Shown: positions 28,197-37,847, numbered from the stretch's first letter. The stretch is 64,000 nucleotides of DNA from Planctomycetota bacterium (GCA_018242525.1 JAFEBS010000014.1:75631-139630), one strand, 5' to 3'. Numbers and translations: made by a program. Notes: generated from the sequence alone by a model not told the origin.

Positions 28197-29144
28197 TCAT
28201 GGGCTGGGGGGCAACAACGGCGGAACGGCGGCGGCCGAAGTTGCGGCGGGAGGGGAGGGAGCAAGCGGGGGCACTGGCACTGACTGGGTTGAGGCAGGCT
28301 GGAATTCGGTGTCCAACGCTGGCGGCAGAGGTTTTCGCAGCTTGATATTGGCCGAACGATAGGACGAATACGGCCAGGGCTCGACTTTGATCTCCCGCCG
28401 GAAGGCCGACTCAGGGACAGGCTGCAGTTCATTGCCGGTGACGTATTGAGCGCCCGGTGTGATGATGGGCCAGGTGTGCTCGATCTCCGCTGCGTCGGAG
28501 GCAATTCGGGGAGCGGCGAGTTCCGATTGCGAGGTTTGTTGCGTCGGCACGACCGGTGCCAACAATTCGTGGGGTTCGGTCGTTTCGGAGATTGGCAGAG
28601 CCCTCGGCTGCGATTCCAGCGAGTTCCCTGCGTGCCGACGGTCCAGCCTGGAAAGCGGCAATGGAACCGCTCGACCGGTGTTGACCGCGGGCTTGTCATC
28701 GATTGAAGTCGCTGCCCATTGGGCCGAGGATTTGACTGTCTCCATCCCGGAGTCCTTGCGTTGCAGAAACTTCATTGCAGGGAGTCGAAACATCGATTTC
28801 GATCTACTCAGAAGTGAATTCCCGATTTCCGAGGAATTCGAACGCGCACCCTCGGCGGGAGCAGGGGGAGGTGGCAGATCAACCGGTTCGGAATGTCCAG
28901 GAGGTGGCAACGGTTGAACCGGTGACTGGAGCGGTTCGGACGGTGTCAGAACTGGTGCCGACCGAGGCCGATGCAGGTATCCATCGTCGGTGGACGGTGA
29001 ATATCCCCACGGATCCGCCGACGGCGCAGAGACCGCCGGTGGGACGTTTGACCAGGTCGAAACGTGCTTGCAACCCGAGCAGACCGTCAGGATGCAACAA
29101 GTGACGATCGTCCAGAAAGGTCGCGAGGCTAAGGCGTTGCTAAT
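28197..29144 (-). CDS. Proline-rich exported protein, probably a lipoprotein
   Basis: I do not recognise this 315-residue protein. From the ATG at 29144 it starts with a hydrophobic signal (PFWTIVTCCILTVCSGCKHV) whose SGC site could be a lipid-attachment cysteine, although the lipobox is weak. The rest is low-complexity and rich in Pro, Ser and Ala (SPVQPLPPPGHSEPVDLPPP and a C-terminal PPLAPSPPAATSAAAVPPLL), typical of a disordered cell-surface or envelope-spanning protein. An in-frame start 15 codons upstream also exists. The ExbB-like gene lies downstream on the same strand, about 220 bases away. Confidence 0.6.
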   Translation of the reverse strand: MSNALASRPFWTIVTCCILTVCSGCKHVSTWSNVPPAVSAPSADPWGYSPSTDDGYLHRPRSAPVLTPSEPLQSPVQPLPPPGHSEPVDLPPPPAPAEGARSNSSEIGNSLLSRSKSMFRLPAMKFLQRKDSGMETVKSSAQWAATSIDDKPAVNTGRAVPLPLSRLDRRHAGNSLESQPRALPISETTEPHELLAPVVPTQQTSQSELAAPRIASDAAEIEHTWPIITPGAQYVTGNELQPVPESAFRREIKVEPWPYSSYRSANIKLRKPLPPALDTEFQPASTQSVPVPPLAPSPPAATSAAAVPPLLPPSP

Positions 29145-29567
29145 CATGGGGTGATCCTTCCCGGCCCGAAGCAAACCGGCTGCGTACAATCGGCCCGTAG
29201 AATCCCAATTGAGTGTTGGAGATATCCAATTGATCGGCCGAAGCTGCCGGATGAATACCTTGAATCACGCCCGGTCGCCTGCGATTCACGCGCTGAGTCG
29301 CCGAAACGATCGGCAGCAGCGACTACGGTCCCCTTTCGACTTGCGGAACCTGTACGCAGTGGATGCATCCTGCAGGGAATGCGGAGAAGTCAGGCTGTAC
29401 TGACGTCCGGGCAGGCGAGTTTGCTGATTTTGATCAGGGAAAGGGGCAGCGAACGAGACCGGGATCACCTCACACCACGACCCGCCCCTAAATCACATTT
29501 CAGAATGTTGGGACGGAACGCGGATCAGACGTTCGGCAGCAGGGTTTCCAGGATTCAGGACGTCGTA
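29145..29567. other. Intergenic region upstream of the proline-rich gene and downstream of frr
   Basis: The 423 bases contain only short overlapping frames without recognisable sequence. I see no clear terminator after frr (minus strand) and no RNA gene. A promoter for the proline-rich gene should lie at the left end. Confidence 0.4.
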
Positions 29568-30128
29568 TCACGACTCCATAATGTCCTTTTCCTTGGCATC
29601 GGCCAGGGTATTGATCTTTCCCTCGTACTGCTTCGTCAGGTTCTGAACCTCCTCCTTGGTCTGGTCGTGGATGTCTTCACTCATTGTCTTGTCTTTCATC
29701 GCCGTGTCCGCATGCTTGTTGGCATCGCGACGAATATTGCGAACGGCGACCCGGCCATCTTCGGCCAGATCCTTCAGACGGGAGACCAACTGCTTGCGGC
29801 GCTCGGTGGAGAGCGGCGGAATATTGAGGCGGATGACGCGTCCGTCGGAGTTGGGGGCCAGGCCAACGTCGCTCGATTGGATCGCCTTGGCGATGTCATT
29901 CAGCGTGCCCTGGTCGAACGGGCGGATCATGATCTGCTGCGGTTCCGGACAACTAATCGTCGCAATCTGCTTGAGCGGCGTGGGGGAACCGTAATACTCC
30001 ACGCGGATTGAATCGACCAGACCGGGGGTTGCCCGCCCCGTGCGCAATCCCTGCAATTGCCCCTGCACAACCGATACGGCCTTTTCCATACGCTCTTCAG
30101 CGTCCATCAGAATCTCGTCCTGGTCCAT
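29568..30128 (-). CDS. frr: Ribosome recycling factor
   Basis: RRF splits the post-termination ribosome with EF-G. The 186-residue protein has MEKAVSVVQGQLQGLRTGRA, IRVEYYGSPTPLKQIATISC, MIRPFDQGTLNDIAKAIQ, VIRLNIPPLSTERRKQLV and the C-terminal helices VRNIRRDANKHADTAMKDK. It is the last gene of the conserved rpsB-tsf-pyrH-frr block. A 100-bp palindromic repeat lies in the 251-base gap between pyrH and frr. Confidence 0.96.
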   Translation of the reverse strand: MDQDEILMDAEERMEKAVSVVQGQLQGLRTGRATPGLVDSIRVEYYGSPTPLKQIATISCPEPQQIMIRPFDQGTLNDIAKAIQSSDVGLAPNSDGRVIRLNIPPLSTERRKQLVSRLKDLAEDGRVAVRNIRRDANKHADTAMKDKTMSEDIHDQTKEEVQNLTKQYEGKINTLADAKEKDIMES

Positions 30129-30174
30129 GAGCAGTGGCTCCTGTGCTGTGATTACCGGGAAGACAGGTTAGACG

Positions 30175-30274
30175 GGCTTTGCCCATAAAATGGGGTCTGC
30201 CCCCCTCCCCATGTGGTTTCAATTCGAATCCGATGCCTGTGGTCGGGGGCTGACCCCATTTTATGGGCAAAGCC
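30175..30274. repeat. 100-bp palindromic repeat (MITE or REP-like)
   Basis: Perfect 23-base terminal arms at 30175-30197 (beginning GGCTTTGCCCATAAAATGGG) and 30252-30274 close a 54-base centre that is also partly complementary (GCCCCC and GGGGGC). The second complete copy at 41757-41856 is also exactly 100 bp with arms of the same pattern (GGCTTAGCCCAACAAATGGG). There is no coding capacity. It sits in the pyrH-frr gap, so its transcript hairpin could lower frr expression. Confidence 0.85.
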
Positions 30275-30379
30275 GGTTAAACGTCACGTTAGCGACTTGA
30301 ACCGGCAGTGTGAAGTAACCCGAATCGGCATGTTGCGGCAAGTCGGCCTGTTCGTGCCGCTCCGTAGCGGACCGCTGAC

Positions 30380-31123
30380 CTAAGTCGAGGGGTTGGAACC
30401 GACCCGCGTTCCCAGGCGTTCGCCAGCAATCGCCCGCTCGATGTTGCCCGGCTTCTGATAATTCAGCACGACGATCGGAATGTTGTGTTCCATGCAGTGA
30501 TGAATTGCCTGGGCATCCATCACCTGCAAGTTCTGACGCAGAACTTCCTGATAGGTGATTTCGGAATAGCGGACGGCGTGCGGGTTCTTCAGAGGATCGT
30601 CGGAAAACACGCCGTCGACACGCGTCGCCTTGACGACCACATCCGCATCAATTTCGCGGGCTCGAAGCGCGGCTGCCGTATCTGTGGTCACGAACGGACT
30701 CCCCGTACCGGCCGCCAGGATCACGACTCGTCCCTTTTCCAGGTGGCGGATGCAACGACGGCGAATGAACGGTTCAGCCACCGGCGGGATGGGAATCGCA
30801 CTTTGCACCCGGGTCGGGATCCCAAAGTGTTCCATCACATCCTGCAATGCCAGGGCATTGATGGCTGTTGCCAGCATTCCCATGTAATGGGCTGTGGCGG
30901 GAGCGACCACAGAATTCGTCGTGGAGAATTCGCGGCCACGCAGGATGTTTCCGCCGCCGCAAACAATCGCCAGTTGAACTCCGGCTTCGACGACGCGTTT
31001 GATCTGTTCGCAGATCCCCTGGACTTCCGAGACACAAATCCCGGACTCACCGGGGCGGGCAAAGCTCTCGCCGCTCAACTTCAGTAAAACTCGCTTGTAC
31101 CGTGGGACAGTTCTATCGGGCAT
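30380..31123 (-). CDS. pyrH: Uridylate kinase (UMP kinase)
   Basis: PyrH phosphorylates UMP to UDP. The 247-residue protein of the amino acid kinase fold has [26 protein letters not shown]-equivalent [38 protein letters not shown] and [19 protein letters not shown]. It sits between tsf and frr on the minus strand, the usual bacterial order. A strong hairpin with a U tract separates it from tsf, so it may have its own promoter or depend on readthrough. Confidence 0.96.
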   Translation of the reverse strand: MPDRTVPRYKRVLLKLSGESFARPGESGICVSEVQGICEQIKRVVEAGVQLAIVCGGGNILRGREFSTTNSVVAPATAHYMGMLATAINALALQDVMEHFGIPTRVQSAIPIPPVAEPFIRRRCIRHLEKGRVVILAAGTGSPFVTTDTAAALRAREIDADVVVKATRVDGVFSDDPLKNPHAVRYSEITYQEVLRQNLQVMDAQAIHHCMEHNIPIVVLNYQKPGNIERAIAGERLGTRVGSNPST

Positions 31124-31198
31124 GGGAGGCTCCCTTCACTGGACGGGTTCGATCCATTGTGATCAGAGGCTGCTGATGAAACGACAGTCGACTAAAGC

Positions 31199-31224
31199 AA
31201 AACGGGGGGCGAATTCGCCCCCCG
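31199..31224 (-). terminator. Rho-independent terminator or attenuator between tsf and pyrH
   Basis: CGGGGGGCG-AATT-CGCCCCCCG (31203-31224) forms a perfect 9-bp stem. On the minus strand it is followed by TTTTGCTTT, downstream of tsf and upstream of pyrH. It should end or reduce transcription between the ribosomal genes and pyrH-frr. Confidence 0.85.
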
Positions 31225-31273
31225 CATGGATCTGCATGATTGGCCATGCGCGATTCGCATGAATACCGGGCGG

Positions 31274-32110
31274 TCAGTTGCCAAGGATCCAGCGAGTGAA
31301 TCCTGACGCCTTCAATCCCGATTCCGCCAATGCCTGGCTGACCGTCTTCGAATCGTCTTTGGCAAACAGTTGGAACGCGAGGACGCCGTTTTCAGCGTAG
31401 TATGTCTTCATGCGGCCTTCCACGATCTTTTCAACGATATTGGCGGGCTTTCCCGAGGCGGCGGCTTCCGTCGTCAACCGGGTTCGTTCGGCGGCAACCA
31501 GATCGGCCTGCAGTTCTTCAGGCAGCGTGACCAACGGTTTTAGCGCTGCCACGTGCATGGCGACGTCTCGCAGCACGGGCACCCCCATCTTTTCGCCGGT
31601 CGCCGTGAACAACACGCCGGTCTTGCCGTCGTGATGAGCATACGCACCGACGGGACCAGCGACGCGCAGTACACGGGCCACCACCATCTTTTCGCGGATC
31701 TTGCCGATGACCTCTTCGAGTAGCTCGCTGAGCTTGGTTCCCGGACGATCGGGAACCGGCTGCGCCAGCAGTTCTTCAGGAGTCGCCGCTCCCGGCCCGG
31801 TCAGCAATTGCTTGACCAGTTGGTCAGCCAGAAAGACGAAGTCATCGGCTTTCGCGACCGGTGCGGATTCGCACTGGATCTCAACCATGGCACCCAAGGT
31901 GCCATCAGCGGAAGTTCCAACTCGGACCAGCCCTTCAGATGTGGCGTTTTCCGCCCGCTTCAGGATGACCTTCTTGTTGCGTTCCTTCAGCAACTCGATG
32001 GCCTTGGCCTGATCGCCATCGGCATCCACCAGCGCCTTTTTGACATCCATCATCGGCAGGTCGGTCAAATCGCGCAGTTCCTTCACTGCCTGCGCTGTGA
32101 TCGCGGCCAT
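31274..32110 (-). CDS. tsf: Elongation factor Ts
   Basis: EF-Ts exchanges GDP for GTP on EF-Tu. The 278-residue protein starts at the ATG at 32110 (MAAITAQAVKELRDLTDLPM); the longer reading to 32212 is spurious. The signature MMDVKKALVDADGDQAKAIE and the core VHP-like segments PVLRDVAMHVAALKP and ENGVLAFQLFAKDDSKTVSQ are present. It follows rpsB with a gap of about 110 bases that carries a hairpin. Confidence 0.95.
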   Translation of the reverse strand: MAAITAQAVKELRDLTDLPMMDVKKALVDADGDQAKAIELLKERNKKVILKRAENATSEGLVRVGTSADGTLGAMVEIQCESAPVAKADDFVFLADQLVKQLLTGPGAATPEELLAQPVPDRPGTKLSELLEEVIGKIREKMVVARVLRVAGPVGAYAHHDGKTGVLFTATGEKMGVPVLRDVAMHVAALKPLVTLPEELQADLVAAERTRLTTEAAASGKPANIVEKIVEGRMKTYYAENGVLAFQLFAKDDSKTVSQALAESGLKASGFTRWILGN

Positions 32111-32144
32111 GACAAGCACTCCTTCGTCGACTCTAAAAACCAAG

Positions 32145-32188
32145 AAAATCGGCGGCTGGACCCGGGTCAAACCCAAGCCATCAGCCGC
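32145..32188 (-). terminator. Possible attenuator hairpin between rpsB and tsf
   Basis: On the minus strand GCGGCTG and CAGCCGC (32152-32158 and 32182-32188) can form a 7-bp stem around a 23-base loop, followed by CGATTTTC. Such partial terminators may tune expression between the two genes. The long loop makes this uncertain. Confidence 0.4.
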
Positions 32189-32218
32189 TCGATGGAAAAC
32201 ACAGGCCGCCAAAATCAG

Positions 32219-32968
32219 TTACGACTGAATCGACGGAACAGCCTTGTATTGCTCTTCTTCAGTCTGTTGAGCGGTATCCTTGGGCAGCGCGCCACGGCCT
32301 TCAATGATGGCTGCGGTCAAGTGCTTCAGGACCAGCTGAATCGAGCGGATGCTGTCATCGTTGCCGGGGATTGGCAGATCGATCTGATCAGGATCACAAT
32401 CCGTATCCAGCAACGCAATCACCTTGATCCCGACCAGACGGGCTTCGTGAACCGCGTTGTGTTCCTTGCGGGGATCCACCACGATGATCGCTTCTGGCAG
32501 GCGATTCATCTGTCGCAATCCATTGATGTTGCGGAGCATCCGCTTGTGTTCGCGCAGCAGGTTCGACTGCATCTTCTTGGAATAGGTTTCGATTTCACCC
32601 GAGCTGAAAATATGATCCAGCTCTTCCAGACGCTTCATCCGGCTGCGGATGGTGCGGAAATTGGTAAAGATCCCACCCAACCAACGGTAGTCGACGTACG
32701 GCATGTTCGCTGTGGTTGCCGATTCGCGAATGGAGTCTGCCGCCTGCTTCTTGGTTCCACAGAACAGGACGAGACTGCCTTGCGACGCTACCTTCTGCAG
32801 ATAACGCTTGGCTCGCAGCAGCCCGCGCACGGACTCCTTCACGTCGATAATGTGGATCAGATTTCTGCGACCGTAAATATAGGGACGCATTTTCGGATTC
32901 CACCGGCTCGTCCGGTGTCCGTAATGAATACCTGCTTCCAGGAAATCCTTCACCACGATCTCTGACAC
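32219..32968 (-). CDS. rpsB: 30S ribosomal protein S2
   Basis: S2 is part of the small ribosomal subunit. The 249-residue protein begins [20 protein letters not shown] and has [69 protein letters not shown] and [27 protein letters not shown] precedes the start. It leads the rpsB-tsf-pyrH-frr block. Confidence 0.97.
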   Translation of the reverse strand: MSEIVVKDFLEAGIHYGHRTSRWNPKMRPYIYGRRNLIHIIDVKESVRGLLRAKRYLQKVASQGSLVLFCGTKKQAADSIRESATTANMPYVDYRWLGGIFTNFRTIRSRMKRLEELDHIFSSGEIETYSKKMQSNLLREHKRMLRNINGLRQMNRLPEAIIVVDPRKEHNAVHEARLVGIKVIALLDTDCDPDQIDLPIPGNDDSIRSIQLVLKHLTAAIIEGRGALPKDTAQQTEEEQYKAVPSIQS

Positions 32969-33095
32969 GTTGCCGACTCCTTCACACCCTCGAGAGGCGA
33001 CTCGCTGGTATCTGCTGACTGACGTTGGACCGACAAAAGGTCGGCCGCCTGACCCACTTTGGGACGAGGCATGGTAACTGACTGATTACATGGCG

Positions 33096-33578
33096 TCAAA
33101 CCAACGGGTCAATGCCGTCAAACCGACGGCATTTTCCCTGTTCCCCACCTGGACGCATCAAGGACGATGCATGCGTGAGTGGCTGTCCAAGTGAAATTTC
33201 CGCTGGTCCACGAGTTGACCTCGTGCCTGCGGTCGCGGGGTTCGGAATCTCGGCGGCAGGTGCCAGCAAGGTGACAGGTGCGGCGGCAGGCGCCGATAAC
33301 GTCGCCGGTGTCGTGGTTGCCGGCTTGGGCAGCTTGGCCTGCATTTCGTCCCGAAGTTGAGTCGCCAGTTCATCCTGAGGTGCGGCCGCAACGACTTGGT
33401 TCAACCGGTCAACGGCCTGTTGCGGATAGCCCAGATAGGCATAATGGTACCCCAGCAGGAATCGCAATGCCGGATCAGCGGGCTTGGCTTTCACCGCCGC
33501 TTCGAGGGCTCGAAGTTGAGTGGTGTAGTCGCCCGCCTGACCATACAGTTCTCGATAGTTGGCAACGACGACTCCCCA
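33096..33578 (-). pseudogene. Truncated tetratricopeptide-type gene remnant
   Basis: The frame reads VVANYRELYGQAGDYTTQLR, then ADPALRFLLGYHYAYLGYPQ and QAVDRLNQVVAAAPQDELAT, a well-formed TPR unit like the C-terminal part of planctomycete TPR proteins. It is open from 33578, just after an in-frame TAG at 33579-33581, and the first usable start (GTG at 33494) falls inside the repeat. The Pro/Ala-rich tail ends at 33096. An N-terminal half with signal peptide would be expected but is missing, and the sequence upstream does not continue the domain in another frame. It looks like a decayed or truncated gene. Confidence 0.6.
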
Positions 33579-33663
33579 CTAATTCAGTTCCCATCGTGAC
33601 CACAGTGCCCCGAAGTGACTGAGTCAAAAGTGAAGCGGCTGATTTCCGACTGCTCAGCGGGCA

Positions 33664-33975
33664 CTAATCACTGGATTCCGACTCTGGCAGCGGGATGGCA
33701 CCCACCGCGGGCTTTCCGTGCCCGGCCTGGATGTAGGCGGCACGTTGCCGGGCGTATTCAGCGGGAGTGATGGCGTCCAGTTCCGCGGGGGCCTGCGATT
33801 CGGCGAACGAACGCTTCAAATAGTTCACGCACCAGCCGCAACCAGTTCCGGCACCGCCACATTCACTCAACTGGCTCGCGCGGCGCGGTTGCTTGATGCG
33901 AATGAAATTCACAATCTTCCGCTTGGAAATGTGGAAGCAATAACAAACGGTGTCGTCGAGTTCCACTTTCAACAT
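33664..33975 (-). CDS. Bfd-like [2Fe-2S] protein
   Basis: The 103-residue protein from the ATG at 33975 has Cys11, Cys13, Cys46 and Cys49 in the CxC-x32-CxxC spacing of the BFD-like [2Fe-2S] domain (CYCFHISKRKIVNF, then CGGAGTGCGWCVNYLKR). Bacterioferritin-associated ferredoxins pass electrons to release iron; similar domains also occur in other redox proteins. About 40 residues follow the domain. The frame continues upstream to 34095 but without homology. It lies 7 bases from the convergent-facing end of the envelope protein at 34102, on the same strand and downstream of it. Confidence 0.8.
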   Translation of the reverse strand: MLKVELDDTVCYCFHISKRKIVNFIRIKQPRRASQLSECGGAGTGCGWCVNYLKRSFAESQAPAELDAITPAEYARQRAAYIQAGHGKPAVGAIPLPESESSD

Positions 33976-34101
33976 CCTTGGGCCAATTGGCCGATGACGG
34001 GCGATCAACCTGCGGAAAAAGGGGGGCGGCCCCTCTCCATGCATGCCCTTTTTCAGGTGAATCCATTGCCCTTCGAGGTGCCCCCCTTTTTCCACAGGCT
34101 G

Positions 34102-35016
34102 CTATCTGGAGGCGGTGTCGGCAACTTGCTTGGGCTTGATCCGCACTTCGTTCTTTTCAATGACGTATTCCCAGTTCGCCGCATCCAACAACGCCTTCAA
34201 AACCCCTCCCACGGTGGTGGACTCCAAATCGATGGTCACAGGTCGATCCAGATTCTGTACTCCCAGTTCTTCAGGATTATAGCGAATCGGCACACCCAAC
34301 ATTTCTTCGACCAGTTCGAGCATCTGCTGGCGGGTGTTTGGCTTGTCGGTCGTGATCTTCTGAACGCGCTGCTTCATCAGTGCTTCGATATCAATCTGGA
34401 CGGGGGCAGGTTCGCGAACCGTGGCCTTCACCTCGGGCGGCACGGTGGTCACCTTGGGAGGGGCCGCGGGATCTACGGACGTGACTTCCGCCACTGGCAA
34501 GTGTGCTGGCTCAGGCGGTTTGGCGGGCTCCGGAGTGGTTTGCTGAGCGATCGTTTCTGGAGGAATGACGACCGGAGGTTCCTCAGGCTGTTGCTCGGGA
34601 AGTTCACGATCGGCGGGCGGCTTCGTGCTGGTTGCACCTTCGGGCGGCACCTGCACGAAGTCGGGAGCCGTTTTCACCGGATTCCGAAACCGTACAGCGG
34701 GACGCAGCATCAGAATGGCGGCAAACGTCATCACGCCAAAGGCCAGCGCCCAGGCAAGAACCAGAGGAGACCCGGCCAGCTCACGAATTCGGCGGACCAG
34801 CGTCGAGCTGACTTTCGCAACTGCGGTGGGTCGGCTGGCGACGGCCGGTGTTGGTTGGCTCTTCAGTTTTTCTGCAAACATCTGACGGTCATCGTTTTGC
34901 TGGATCACCAGTTTGACATGACAGTCCGGGCAATTAACGCTGCGGCCAATGAACGAACGATCACGAATCCGCAGAATCGTGCCGCAATCCGGGCAGGAAC
35001 AGTGGCCAGCCGACAT
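34102..35016 (-). CDS. Zinc-ribbon membrane protein with STN-like C-terminus
   Basis: A 304-residue protein. The N-terminus has CSCPDCGTILRIRDRSF and NCPDCHVKL, two CxxC pairs as in the MJ0042/zinc-ribbon group. One membrane segment lies at about 82-104 (LVLAWALAFGVMTFAAILML). A Pro/Glu/Thr-rich linker follows. The last 100 residues resemble the short secretin/TonB N-terminal type domain: VPIRYNPEELGVQNLDRPVT, TVGGVLKALLDAANWEYVIE and NEVRIKPK. Similar sequence closes the neighbouring gene product. A cytoplasmic metal-binding head with a periplasmic domain is the likely topology. Function unknown. Confidence 0.75.
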   Translation of the reverse strand: MSAGHCSCPDCGTILRIRDRSFIGRSVNCPDCHVKLVIQQNDDRQMFAEKLKSQPTPAVASRPTAVAKVSSTLVRRIRELAGSPLVLAWALAFGVMTFAAILMLRPAVRFRNPVKTAPDFVQVPPEGATSTKPPADRELPEQQPEEPPVVIPPETIAQQTTPEPAKPPEPAHLPVAEVTSVDPAAPPKVTTVPPEVKATVREPAPVQIDIEALMKQRVQKITTDKPNTRQQMLELVEEMLGVPIRYNPEELGVQNLDRPVTIDLESTTVGGVLKALLDAANWEYVIEKNEVRIKPKQVADTASR

Positions 35017-35050
35017 GGCAGACTTTCACGCGGGTCAGACAAACGAGTCG

Positions 35051-36955
35051 TTATTTAAACTGGATATCGTATGGCGTCAGCTTCTGCTGCTCACAAAACG
35101 CCTTCGTGCTGACCAGGATGTGCCGTTTTTCCTGATCAACGACGATGACCATTGTGTTGCTGGGTTTGGTGGGATCCTGGTAGCGTTCCAGGATTTTCGT
35201 GATCGCCTCCAGTGCGCTCATCTTATCTCCCTGGAATGTTTGCGGCATGTTCTTGGTAAAGCCACCCGCCTTCAAAGCATCGCCGTCAATGTCAATCGTG
35301 GTTCTGATTTCTCCCGCGATGTAGGCAAACGCATCCTGCAACGGAGCACGGCGGAAGTCCACGTCGATTTTCATCTTCAGCCGATCAACGATCAGGTCCG
35401 GAACCTTGATTTCTTCGGTCGACGGTTTGACACGTTCCTTCGTAAAGTCCGTACGGGTTGATTCATCCCAGGCCAGCAGCGCCCCCAACGCCAGGTTCGG
35501 TGCTCCGCGATCCGGCAGCGGGGTTGTCACGCGCACATACCGAGTATCCTTGCTGGTGGTGGAAGCCAGGGCAAACACCTCGGCCATCTTGGGAACTCGT
35601 CCGATGACCTTTCGCTTGCCGACCTCGGTGGGGTTCATCATCCGGACAGTGTCGAGCAGCGTGAAGGGGAGCTTCTGGAGCTTTTCCCGGGTCTCGCGTT
35701 CCAGTGCGTTTGAGGTCACACCCGTGACGTTTCGCAGGATCAGGTCGGAATAAAACGTCTTTTCTCCCAGGTGAAAGCTCCAGGCCGCGGATTCGACTTC
35801 GTCGCCAAACCAGTCACAGGTCTGCAGCGCGAATGGCTTCACATTTTCCGGGAACCACCAACTGGAGTGCAGTCGGATTGTGCGGGGGACGAACACAATC
35901 GTGATGTGTCGATCACGATCCGTCAGGGGCAGCAGTTCATCAATTCCATCCGACGCCGGATTACGTCCGGTCACAGCCGCAACCATTTCCTGGACTTGTG
36001 AGCGAGGACAGACGGCGAGCGTCTTTTGGTCGGCAATCAGAAACGCCCGCTCGCCAGCGATGTACACCGGGTAGTCATAATCATCGACCCGTTCCCCCCC
36101 GATGTCGGTCAACAACTGGCTCTTCTTGGCTTCTTCCACCAAATGTACGACCGCCGCGATTTCAGGCAGGGTTCCCTGGGCTCCCGGGATCAGGCAAATC
36201 TGAGCCTCTTCGATTTCTTCCGGCTTGCGTTTGAACAGTTCCTGGAATTGTGTTTCCATCAACTTGGCGATGGGCGGCAGGCAGTACCGCAATTCTTCAC
36301 CCAGACTTTGTGAAGCCCACAATTCCGCCGGCCGGATGTTGATGACAACTTGTGCTCCGAATGGAATGTACTGCAATTCGATCGGCTGTCCCTTGGTGGG
36401 GCTTCCCGCCCTGGCAAATTCGGAATCGGAGTTCGCTGCACCCACCGCCACTTCGTCCGGGGCGGCCACTGGATCGACCTGACCAAGTTCGACATTCTGC
36501 TCCTGGACCGGAGTTGGCTTTCGCGGAGCATTGGTGATGGCGTAATAGGTGACTCCGCTGACGGCCACGGCGACGATCGCCCCCACAATCAGCCCCGTGT
36601 TCCGGCGACTTGCGTTTTTCTTTTGCAACGCTTTCAATCGCGCTGCGGCACCATCGTCGGCACCCAGGTTCGGCAGGTTAGGTAACGGTGATTCCGGCAC
36701 CGCAACAGAACTTGCGGCCGTTCTGCCAGCCATCGGGCGTGCGGTCGTGGCGGATCCAACCCCCGCCTCGGGAATCCAGCGTCCGACCGCCTTCGGTTCC
36801 GGTTCTGCCAGTTCCAACTGCACGACTTCGGGCTCTTCCAGCACGAACGCATGCTCGCACTTGGGACATTTCCCCTTGCGGCCAAGCAGGCTGCGATCCC
36901 GCAGCTTCAGTTCGCGTCCGCACTTCGGACACGGAATATGGATGGTGACGTCCAT
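35051..36955 (-). CDS. Large zinc-ribbon membrane protein, paralogue-like partner of the 34102 gene
   Basis: A 634-residue protein from the ATG at 36955. It starts IPCPKCGRELKLRDRSLLGR and GKCPKCEHAF, a zinc ribbon like that of its neighbour. A membrane segment lies at about 165-185 (NTGLIVGAIVAVAVSGVTYY). A large extracytoplasmic part without recognised motifs follows, including PAELWASQSLGEELRYCLPP. The end (VDFRRAPLQDAFAYIAGEIR, SALEAITKILERYQDP) again resembles an STN-like domain. The two genes are 34 bases apart on the same strand and share the design, so they probably act as a pair in the envelope. No enzyme motif is visible. Confidence 0.75.
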   Translation of the reverse strand: MDVTIHIPCPKCGRELKLRDRSLLGRKGKCPKCEHAFVLEEPEVVQLELAEPEPKAVGRWIPEAGVGSATTARPMAGRTAASSVAVPESPLPNLPNLGADDGAAARLKALQKKNASRRNTGLIVGAIVAVAVSGVTYYAITNAPRKPTPVQEQNVELGQVDPVAAPDEVAVGAANSDSEFARAGSPTKGQPIELQYIPFGAQVVINIRPAELWASQSLGEELRYCLPPIAKLMETQFQELFKRKPEEIEEAQICLIPGAQGTLPEIAAVVHLVEEAKKSQLLTDIGGERVDDYDYPVYIAGERAFLIADQKTLAVCPRSQVQEMVAAVTGRNPASDGIDELLPLTDRDRHITIVFVPRTIRLHSSWWFPENVKPFALQTCDWFGDEVESAAWSFHLGEKTFYSDLILRNVTGVTSNALERETREKLQKLPFTLLDTVRMMNPTEVGKRKVIGRVPKMAEVFALASTTSKDTRYVRVTTPLPDRGAPNLALGALLAWDESTRTDFTKERVKPSTEEIKVPDLIVDRLKMKIDVDFRRAPLQDAFAYIAGEIRTTIDIDGDALKAGGFTKNMPQTFQGDKMSALEAITKILERYQDPTKPSNTMVIVVDQEKRHILVSTKAFCEQQKLTPYDIQFK

Positions 36956-37298
36956 GATCGAACCTGATGGAATGTCGGACAAATCAATCGAAGCATACTG
37001 GTGGACCCAACTTGATTCACCAACGCTATGTTAGGACGCAAACGGCGGGTTTGCCAACCCCCCGTTGTCAGTTCGAGTCGTTCGGGCGATGTTGCCACTC
37101 GATTTGAGAATTCGTTGTCGGTCGTTCAAATCAGACATTTGACGTGATTCGGGAGAGCGCAACGTTCATGGTTTCATGATGTTGTACCGTCAACAGCGAA
37201 TCGTGACAGCCACGGATGACGTGGCTCTGGTGACCGGATCTCTCCGAAAATACAGCCCGGCTCTCTCTCTGAAACAACGAGCCGAGTGAACCACGGAT
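36956..37298. other. Intergenic region between the Hsp20 operon and the zinc-ribbon genes
   Basis: The 343 bases carry no gene. A hairpin CGGCTC/GAGCCG at 37258-37284 lies 15 bases past the last Hsp20 stop; on the minus strand it is followed by GGGCTGTATTTTC, a weak terminator. The left part should hold the promoter of the zinc-ribbon pair. Confidence 0.4.
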
Positions 37299-37847
37299 TC
37301 AGATCGTGTCGGCAGGTTTTGAGGCACCACCAGCACGTGCGACAGGAATTGATCGGCCAGTGGCAGACAACTTGCGAATCGTCACTGTCAGCAATCCGTC
37401 GCGGGTCTCGGCACGGATCTCGTCCAGGTCAACGGCGGCGGGTAGTGGGATCGCGCGCTCGAATTCTGTCACCGTTCGCTCGAAAACATGGCGACGCGTC
37501 GATTCCGGGAAATCGCAGCCGCTGCGGGCGGCTTTTACCGTCAGCATGTTGCCAACCAGCGATAATTGGACGGCTTCCGCAGAGACTCCGGGCAGGTCCA
37601 CCAGGACCACGACTTCCGAGTCCAGTTCCACAACGTCGATGGCCGGTTCGGCGGGCCGCCCGCCAGCGACCAATCCCAGCGATTCCAGGGCGCGCTCTCC
37701 GGTCGTCCGGGCGACATCCAGCCAGCGTTCCATTTCCTGGCGGACACGGTCGAGCGGAGGCATTCCGTCACTTGAGCGGTCTGGCTCATTCGAAGTGGTT
37801 CCGTTGGACGCATTGCCAGCGTTGCTGTCGAGGGATTCGTCAGACAT
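37299..37847 (-). CDS. Hsp20/alpha-crystallin small heat-shock protein, third of a tandem trio
   Basis: A 182-residue small chaperone from the ATG at 37847. An N-terminal 70-residue Ser/Asp/Asn-rich arm leads to the alpha-crystallin domain: IDVVELDSEVVVLVDLPGVS, LSLVGNMLTVKAARSGCDFP, HVFERTVTEFERAIPLPAAV and ETRDGLLTVTIRKL, the A-x-x-x-G-x-L type core. The C-terminal IxI/V-like tail is weak. It has the most divergent N-terminus of the three Hsp20 proteins and follows the second gene by 72 bases. Confidence 0.88.
   Translation of the reverse strand: MSDESLDSNAGNASNGTTSNEPDRSSDGMPPLDRVRQEMERWLDVARTTGERALESLGLVAGGRPAEPAIDVVELDSEVVVLVDLPGVSAEAVQLSLVGNMLTVKAARSGCDFPESTRRHVFERTVTEFERAIPLPAAVDLDEIRAETRDGLLTVTIRKLSATGRSIPVARAGGASKPADTI

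Noticed and set aside
33718..35058. 446-residue plus-strand frame
   Set aside because: It is the shadow of the zinc-ribbon gene and the Bfd-like gene, which have clear cysteine motifs on the minus strand.
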